Shown: one piece after another, positions 59,792 through 64,000 of the stretch
How positions within the stretch are numbered: position 1 is the first letter of the stretch
How the letters are laid out: each line of letters starts with the position of its first letter
Source of the DNA: JBNJEA01 sp051745395
GTDB taxonomy: Bacteria; Desulfobacterota; Desulfobacteria; Desulfobacterales; Desulfosalsimonadaceae
Assembly: GCA_051745395.1 (NCBI GenBank)
Contig: JBNJEA010000001.1
Location: forward strand, 22,636 to 86,635
DNA length: 64,000 bases
Reading direction: 5' to 3'
Made by a program: the position numbers and the translations under genes
The notes under the pieces: model-generated
What the model was told of the DNA's origin: nothing
Seen by the model: the letters and a program-made list of their open reading frames with translations, nothing else
Databases searched by the model: none

Positions 59792-59868
59792 GTCATGCCT
59801 GCGCAGGCAGGCATCCAGAAATTTTCTTGCCGCGTGGAAAGCTGGATGCCTGCCTACGCAGGCATGAC
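59792..59868 (+). repeat. REP-like palindromic repeat, copy 2
   Basis: Begins GTCATGCCTGCGCAGGCAGG and ends with the matching inverted half; the centre contains TTTTCTTGCCGCGTGG. It matches the minus strand of 36757-36854. It sits in the leader of the GRE transcript and could form a strong RNA hairpin. Confidence 0.8.
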
Positions 59869-59988
59869 AACCGGGATGAACCGCTTTTTCTGGTTAATGC
59901 TTGGCCACCTAATGCTCAAATTTAGCAACGAAAATCACAACTGGAATCTTTCGGATAATCATATTGAAAAATATAAGGAGGTCATGCC

Positions 59989-62505
59989 ATGACCGAAACC
60001 GCCGCCCCCGCGGAAGTTTATCCGGTAAAAACCCCAAAGGGTCTGTCTTCCCGGATCAAGACCCTGCGAAATTATTATTTCAAGGGCGCCGACCGGGCCT
60101 GGACGAACGAATACACCGCCTGGACCACCGGCACGCCCTGGGACGTGCAGTTCAACGAGATCACCTATTACATCGTCCCGGAAACCTATATGCTCATGCA
60201 GACCATGCGCAGCTCCTACCGCCAGGCGGCCCGTCCGGTGCGGCTGGCCGAAAAATTCTGGGCATGGTCCATTGTCGAACGCCGGGCCTGGTTCGTTCGG
60301 GAGGTCATGGTCAACTACCTGCCCTGCGAAATTCTGCCGGGCGACCTGATCGCCGGCAGCCGGTTTAACATCCAGACTTCGCTGTGCCTCACCGAGGCCG
60401 AGCAGAAGGAATACGACCGCTTAACCGTCGGCAAAAAAGGGGCCCGCCGTGCGGTGAAGTGGTTTCACGACCACGGCTACGGCAACGCCGGGGCCACCTC
60501 CGGCCATCTGATTCCCGACCATGAACGGGTGCTGACCATCGGCTGGAAAGGCATTTACCGGGAACTCGATGCGTTGTATGCCAGCCTGTCAACCGAGGAG
60601 CAAAACGGGGAAAAAGGGGCGCAGCTGCGGGCCATGCTGACATCGGCGACCATGGCGCGGGATCTGGCGGCCCGGTATGCAAAGCTGTCCGCCAAGCTGG
60701 CCGCCCGGGAAACCGACGAGCAGCGCCGGGCGGAATTGAAAAAAATGGCCCAGAACCTGTCCCGTGTGCCCTGGGAGCCGGCCGTTACCTTCTGGGAGGC
60801 CGTCCAGGCGCTGTGGCTCAATCACATGCTGGTCATGAGCGATGAAAACTATCCCGGCCCCGGCGTTTCCTTCGGCCGGATCGACCAGTACCTGCTGCCC
60901 TATTGGCAGAATGCCGTCAAATCCGGCATGGATCGGGAGTTCGGCAAGGAAATTTTAAAATGCTTCTGGGTCCATTGCAACACCGCCTATGACGCCATGA
61001 TCCGCAGCGGAAACAGCGGCATCACTTCCGGTTTCGGCCAGCTCATCACCCTTTCGGGCATGGGAAAGGACGGCGCGGACGCCACCAATGATCTTACCTA
61101 TGCCATCCTGGAAGTCGTCGACGAAATGAGCCCCATCCTGGAGCCCAAGCCCAACGTCCGGCTCCATCGGAACTCGCCGGACGCGCTGCTCGAAAAACTC
61201 GTGGACATGATATCGACAAGCCAGGGCGCGCCGTTTCTGATCAACTTCGATGAACGGTCCATGGCGGGCCTGCTGCACGAGGCGGAGATGGCCGGCATCG
61301 AAGATTTGATCAACGAGCAAAACGTCTGGAACTACGCCCCGGTGGGATGCCTGGAAAACACCATGGTCGGAAACGATCGGTCCGGGACCGTGGACAACAA
61401 CTTAAATCTTTTGAAAGCCGTGGAACTGGCCCTGACCTCGGGCAAAGACCTGCTGCCGGTCACCGACCCCCTCACCGGCAAAACCGAAAAAATCCGCCAG
61501 GACGGCCCGTCCACGGGCGACCCGTCCCGATTCGACACCTGGGACCGGTTCTGGGACGCCTATGCCCGGCAGACCGCCCATATCGTCAAAAAATGCGTCG
61601 ACCTCTATGAGCGCAGCGAATCGATCCGGGCCAAATTTTTCCCCACGCCGTATTTGTCCTGCCTGGTGCGGGGGTGTGCGGAAAAGGCCACAGATATCAC
61701 CCGCGGCGGTGCAGAGATCAACTTCACCACCCTGGAGGCCGTCACCTTTGCCACCACGGTCGACGCCCTGCTGGCCATCCGATACCTGGTCTACGAAGAG
61801 CAAAAATGCACCATGGCCGAGCTGATCGAAGCGCTGAAAGACAACTGGGAAGGCCGCCCGGTGCTCCAGGCCCTGGCCAAAAACCGGGCGCCCAAGTACG
61901 GCCGCGACGACGATGTGGCAGACGAAATGGCCCGGCAGGTCATGGACCTGTGGACGGCCGAGACCTGGAAGCACCGGACGAAGTCCACCGACCGGCAGTT
62001 TCGGCCCGGCATGCTCTCCTGGAACTACTGGGCCGGCGACGGCTTTGTGCTGGCCGCCAGCGCCGACGGCCGGCAGAACGGCCAGTTTCTCTCCAACGCC
62101 ATCTGCCCGTGCAACGGCGCCGACATTAACGGCCCGACCGCCAACGCCAATTCTGTGGGCAAGGCCTTGGGCGGCAGAACCGATCCCGAGGCGGGCCACT
62201 TTCAGGGCTACGTCAACCGCCTGCCCAACGGGGCCAGCCACACCATGAGCTTCAACCCCACGATCGTCCGGGACCCGGAACACAAGGACAAGTTCAAGGC
62301 CTTTTTGCGCGGATACGCCGAAAACGGCGGCACCTGCCTCCAGATCAACATGGTCGACCCGGACATGCTCAAAGACGCCCAGGCCCATCCCGCAAACTAC
62401 CGGCACCTGCTGGTGCGCATCACCGGCTACAATGCGTATTTTACCGCCATCGGCAAGGAGCTGCAGAATGAGGTCATCGCCCGGGTGAGTCATGATGGGT
62501 TTTAA
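59989..62505 (+). CDS. Glycyl radical enzyme of unknown substrate
   Basis: An 838-residue glycyl radical enzyme. The radical site is in LLVRITGYNAYF (Gly813). The active-site cysteine is Cys454 in APVGCLENTM; Glu456 two residues on is the catalytic base conserved in dehydratases, C-S and C-N lyases and arylacetate decarboxylases, but not in benzylsuccinate synthases. The N-terminus (RIKTLRNYYFKGADRAWTNE) is not one I can tie to a characterised subfamily. A strong GGAGG lies ahead of the ATG. The activase follows 21 nt later. Candidate classes are sulfonate C-S lyase, diol dehydratase or decarboxylase. Confidence 0.92.
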   Translation: MTETAAPAEVYPVKTPKGLSSRIKTLRNYYFKGADRAWTNEYTAWTTGTPWDVQFNEITYYIVPETYMLMQTMRSSYRQAARPVRLAEKFWAWSIVERRAWFVREVMVNYLPCEILPGDLIAGSRFNIQTSLCLTEAEQKEYDRLTVGKKGARRAVKWFHDHGYGNAGATSGHLIPDHERVLTIGWKGIYRELDALYASLSTEEQNGEKGAQLRAMLTSATMARDLAARYAKLSAKLAARETDEQRRAELKKMAQNLSRVPWEPAVTFWEAVQALWLNHMLVMSDENYPGPGVSFGRIDQYLLPYWQNAVKSGMDREFGKEILKCFWVHCNTAYDAMIRSGNSGITSGFGQLITLSGMGKDGADATNDLTYAILEVVDEMSPILEPKPNVRLHRNSPDALLEKLVDMISTSQGAPFLINFDERSMAGLLHEAEMAGIEDLINEQNVWNYAPVGCLENTMVGNDRSGTVDNNLNLLKAVELALTSGKDLLPVTDPLTGKTEKIRQDGPSTGDPSRFDTWDRFWDAYARQTAHIVKKCVDLYERSESIRAKFFPTPYLSCLVRGCAEKATDITRGGAEINFTTLEAVTFATTVDALLAIRYLVYEEQKCTMAELIEALKDNWEGRPVLQALAKNRAPKYGRDDDVADEMARQVMDLWTAETWKHRTKSTDRQFRPGMLSWNYWAGDGFVLAASADGRQNGQFLSNAICPCNGADINGPTANANSVGKALGGRTDPEAGHFQGYVNRLPNGASHTMSFNPTIVRDPEHKDKFKAFLRGYAENGGTCLQINMVDPDMLKDAQAHPANYRHLLVRITGYNAYFTAIGKELQNEVIARVSHDGF

Positions 62506-62526
62506 AAGAAGGCACTGAGGCCATTA

Positions 62527-63504
62527 ATGAATGAATCGCAAGACAGGCAGAAAGCCCGGATCCTGCAGATCATCCGCATGTCGACCGAAGACGGCCCCGG
62601 CATCCGGACCACGGTGTTTTTCAAGGGATGCACCTTACACTGCACCTGGTGCCACAACCCGGAAAGCATTGCGCCCGTCCCGCAGGTCTGCTGGGTGGAC
62701 AATCGGTGCATCGGATGCCGGACCTGTATCGATATCTGCCCGCAGGGCGCGTTGTCGGCAACCGATGCGGGCATTGTCATCGATCGGGACACATGCAGAG
62801 GCTGCGGCACCTGCGCGGATAACTGTCCGGGTACGGCCCTGGAACTTCTGGGCACCCGGTGGTCGATCGATGAGCTGGCGGCCGAAGTGGCCAAGGACCG
62901 CGCCTATTTCGACACTTCCGGCGGCGGGGTAACCGTGTCCGGCGGCGAGCCGGCCATGCAGCCGGATTTTGTGGAAGGATTTTTAAAAACCCTGAAAGAT
63001 GAAGGGTTTCACACGGCACTCGATACCTGCGGCCACTGCGGCGGCGACGCCCTGGCCCGTATTCTGCCCCATGCGGACCTGGTGCTTTTCGACGTCAAGC
63101 TCATCGACGCTGCGGCCCACAAGCGTTTCACCGGGCACGACAACCAGCAGATTTTAGACAACCTCGTATTTGCCGCCGACCGTATCGTTGCTGCCGGCCG
63201 GCCGGATGCGCTGTGGATCCGCACCCCCGTGATCCCGGGTGCCACCGACAGCCGGCAAAACATCGCGCAAATCGGCCGCTTTATTGCCGACCGCCTTTCC
63301 GAAGCAACGGCCCGCTGGGAACTGTGCGCGTTTAACAACCTGTGCCGGGACAAGTACCGCCGCCTGGACCAGACCTGGCCCTTTGAACAAACCGAGCTGG
63401 TCACGGCCGAAACAATGGAATCTTTGGCCGAAACCGCCCGCGCATCCGGCGCAGACCCGGAAATCGTCTGCTGGTCGGGCGCCACGCGCATAAACCATAA
63501 CTGA
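62527..63504 (+). CDS. Glycyl radical enzyme activase (radical SAM)
   Basis: A 325-residue activating enzyme that uses SAM to install the radical on the upstream GRE. The radical SAM motif C-x3-C-x2-C is Cys35/39/42 (GCTLHCTWCHNPE). An inserted pair of [4Fe-4S] ferredoxin motifs follows (Cys61/64/67/71 and Cys90/93/96/100), as in activases of dehydratase-type GREs but not of pyruvate formate-lyase. The SAM-binding VSGGEPAMQ motif is intact. Its placement directly after the GRE supports the pairing. Confidence 0.94.
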   Translation: MNESQDRQKARILQIIRMSTEDGPGIRTTVFFKGCTLHCTWCHNPESIAPVPQVCWVDNRCIGCRTCIDICPQGALSATDAGIVIDRDTCRGCGTCADNCPGTALELLGTRWSIDELAAEVAKDRAYFDTSGGGVTVSGGEPAMQPDFVEGFLKTLKDEGFHTALDTCGHCGGDALARILPHADLVLFDVKLIDAAAHKRFTGHDNQQILDNLVFAADRIVAAGRPDALWIRTPVIPGATDSRQNIAQIGRFIADRLSEATARWELCAFNNLCRDKYRRLDQTWPFEQTELVTAETMESLAETARASGADPEIVCWSGATRINHN

Positions 63505-63533
63505 TCCCGGGCCGACCCAAAAGGAAAACGATC

Positions 63534-64000
63534 ATGTACAACATCCAGGCACTGGACGAAAACGCCGTCAAGGCCTTTTCACCGGCTGAAAAAATCGGGC
63601 TCGTGGGCACCGTCAACGCCGAAGGCCAGCCGCATCTGACCCTGATCACCTCCATCCGGGCACCCGGCCCGAAACAGATCACCCTGGGCGAATTTTCCAA
63701 AGGCAAAAGCAAGGAGAACCTGCAGCAAAACCCGCGGGCGGCGTTTCTGGTGATGACCATGGACCGCCGGATGTGGCGCGGCCACGCCCGCTGGACGCAC
63801 CTGCGCACCGAAGGCCCGGAGTATCAGGCCTACAACGACCTGCCGATGTTTCGCTACAACGCCTATCTCGGCATCGGCCGCGTGCATTACCTCGATCTCG
63901 TCGACGCCCGCGGCGCGGAAGCTCTGCCGCTGCCGAGCATCATCTTGTCTGTCCTGATGACCCGGCTGGCCCGGCGGCGGGCTGCGGCCGAAAATTCGAA
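63534..64000 (+). CDS. Pyridoxamine 5'-phosphate oxidase-like flavin split-barrel protein (3' end outside window)
   Basis: An open frame from ATG 63534 (AAAGGAAAACG upstream) runs through the window end with no stop, giving at least 155 residues. The start (I-G-L-V-G-T-V-N-A-E-G-Q-P-H-L-T-L-I-T-S) and the F-S-K-G-K-S-K-E-N-L-Q-Q-N-P-R-A-A-F-L-V-M segment are typical of the FMN-binding split barrel of PNPOx-like proteins. The exact cofactor (FMN, F420 or haem) is unclear. It lies 29 nt after the activase, so it probably belongs to the GRE operon. Confidence 0.8.
   Translation, partial: MYNIQALDENAVKAFSPAEKIGLVGTVNAEGQPHLTLITSIRAPGPKQITLGEFSKGKSKENLQQNPRAAFLVMTMDRRMWRGHARWTHLRTEGPEYQAYNDLPMFRYNAYLGIGRVHYLDLVDARGAEALPLPSIILSVLMTRLARRRAAAENS

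Noticed and set aside
59640..59988. Sigma54 promoter before the GRE gene
   Set aside because: TGGCCACCTAATGCT has GG and GC one base too close for the -24/-12 spacing; a good sigma70 match is available instead.
59989..62505. Alkylsuccinate or benzylsuccinate synthase (hydrocarbon activation)
   Set aside because: The active site is G-C-x-E with a glutamate two residues after the cysteine, which fits eliminase/decarboxylase GREs, and no small Bss/Ass subunits are present.

Overview
The window looks like chromosomal DNA of a sulfate- or sulfite-reducing bacterium of the Desulfobacterota, probably a Desulfobacterales-type lineage. The main evidence is a complete dsrMKJOP operon for the membrane complex that passes electrons to dissimilatory sulfite reduction (17.0-22.1 kb). 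Housekeeping gene order (rplU-rpmA-obgE-proB-proA-nadD-rsfS-gpmI, dnaN-gyrB), moderately high G+C outside the spacers, NapH/NapG-type polyferredoxins, an O2-sensitive glycyl radical enzyme and REC-HD-GYP signalling all fit a strict anaerobe of that phylum. I see no prophage, intact insertion sequence, CRISPR array or integrase.

Layout. 0-7.7 kb: the 3' end of a membrane protein gene, an alpha/beta hydrolase convergent with penicillin-binding protein 1A, then an ECF-type cobalt/nickel importer (cbiM, a 36-codon ORF, cbiQ, cbiO) and two small genes of unknown role. 7.9-14.7 kb: dnaN-gyrB, then a PAS histidine kinase overlapping a REC-HD-GYP protein. 14.7-22.1 kb: asnS divergent from an RsbRD-N-domain gene that leads dsrMKJOP. 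22.2-33.3 kb: ribosomal protein, Obg, proline, NAD and glycolysis genes, running into three proteins that look like a regulatory group (HsdR-N fold, HEAT-like, cNMP-binding plus PilZ). 33.4-45.9 kb: zinc-ribbon proteins, two tRNA-Ser, Hsp20, a radical SAM protein, mnmG, a DnaJ-type chaperone, hpt, a 1196-residue acidic repeat protein, tRNA-Met and two small proteins. 45.9-49.6 kb: ddl, a purD-purE fusion, a Sua5/YrdC protein and tRNA-Leu. 49.6-64.0 kb is the accessory part: methyltransferase, GH31 glucosidase, DUF2889 protein, an ATP-grasp/amidohydrolase pair, a NapH-NapG fusion with a Tat-exported DUF362 protein, and, divergently, a glycyl radical enzyme with its activase and a flavin split-barrel protein cut by the window end.

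How they work together. DsrMKJOP links the quinone pool and periplasm to DsrK on the cytoplasmic side; its promoter carries an inverted repeat and the first gene is a stress-sensor-like domain, suggesting regulated expression. The most promising uncharacterised system is at 56.9-64.0 kb: a GRE of unknown substrate with the G-C-x-E active-site signature of eliminase/decarboxylase GREs, beside a membrane polyferredoxin and an exported DUF362 protein. Several repeat families (long interrupted palindromes and REP-like elements) occupy the intergenic gaps.

All calls come from reading the sequence and remembered family signatures; no database search was run.
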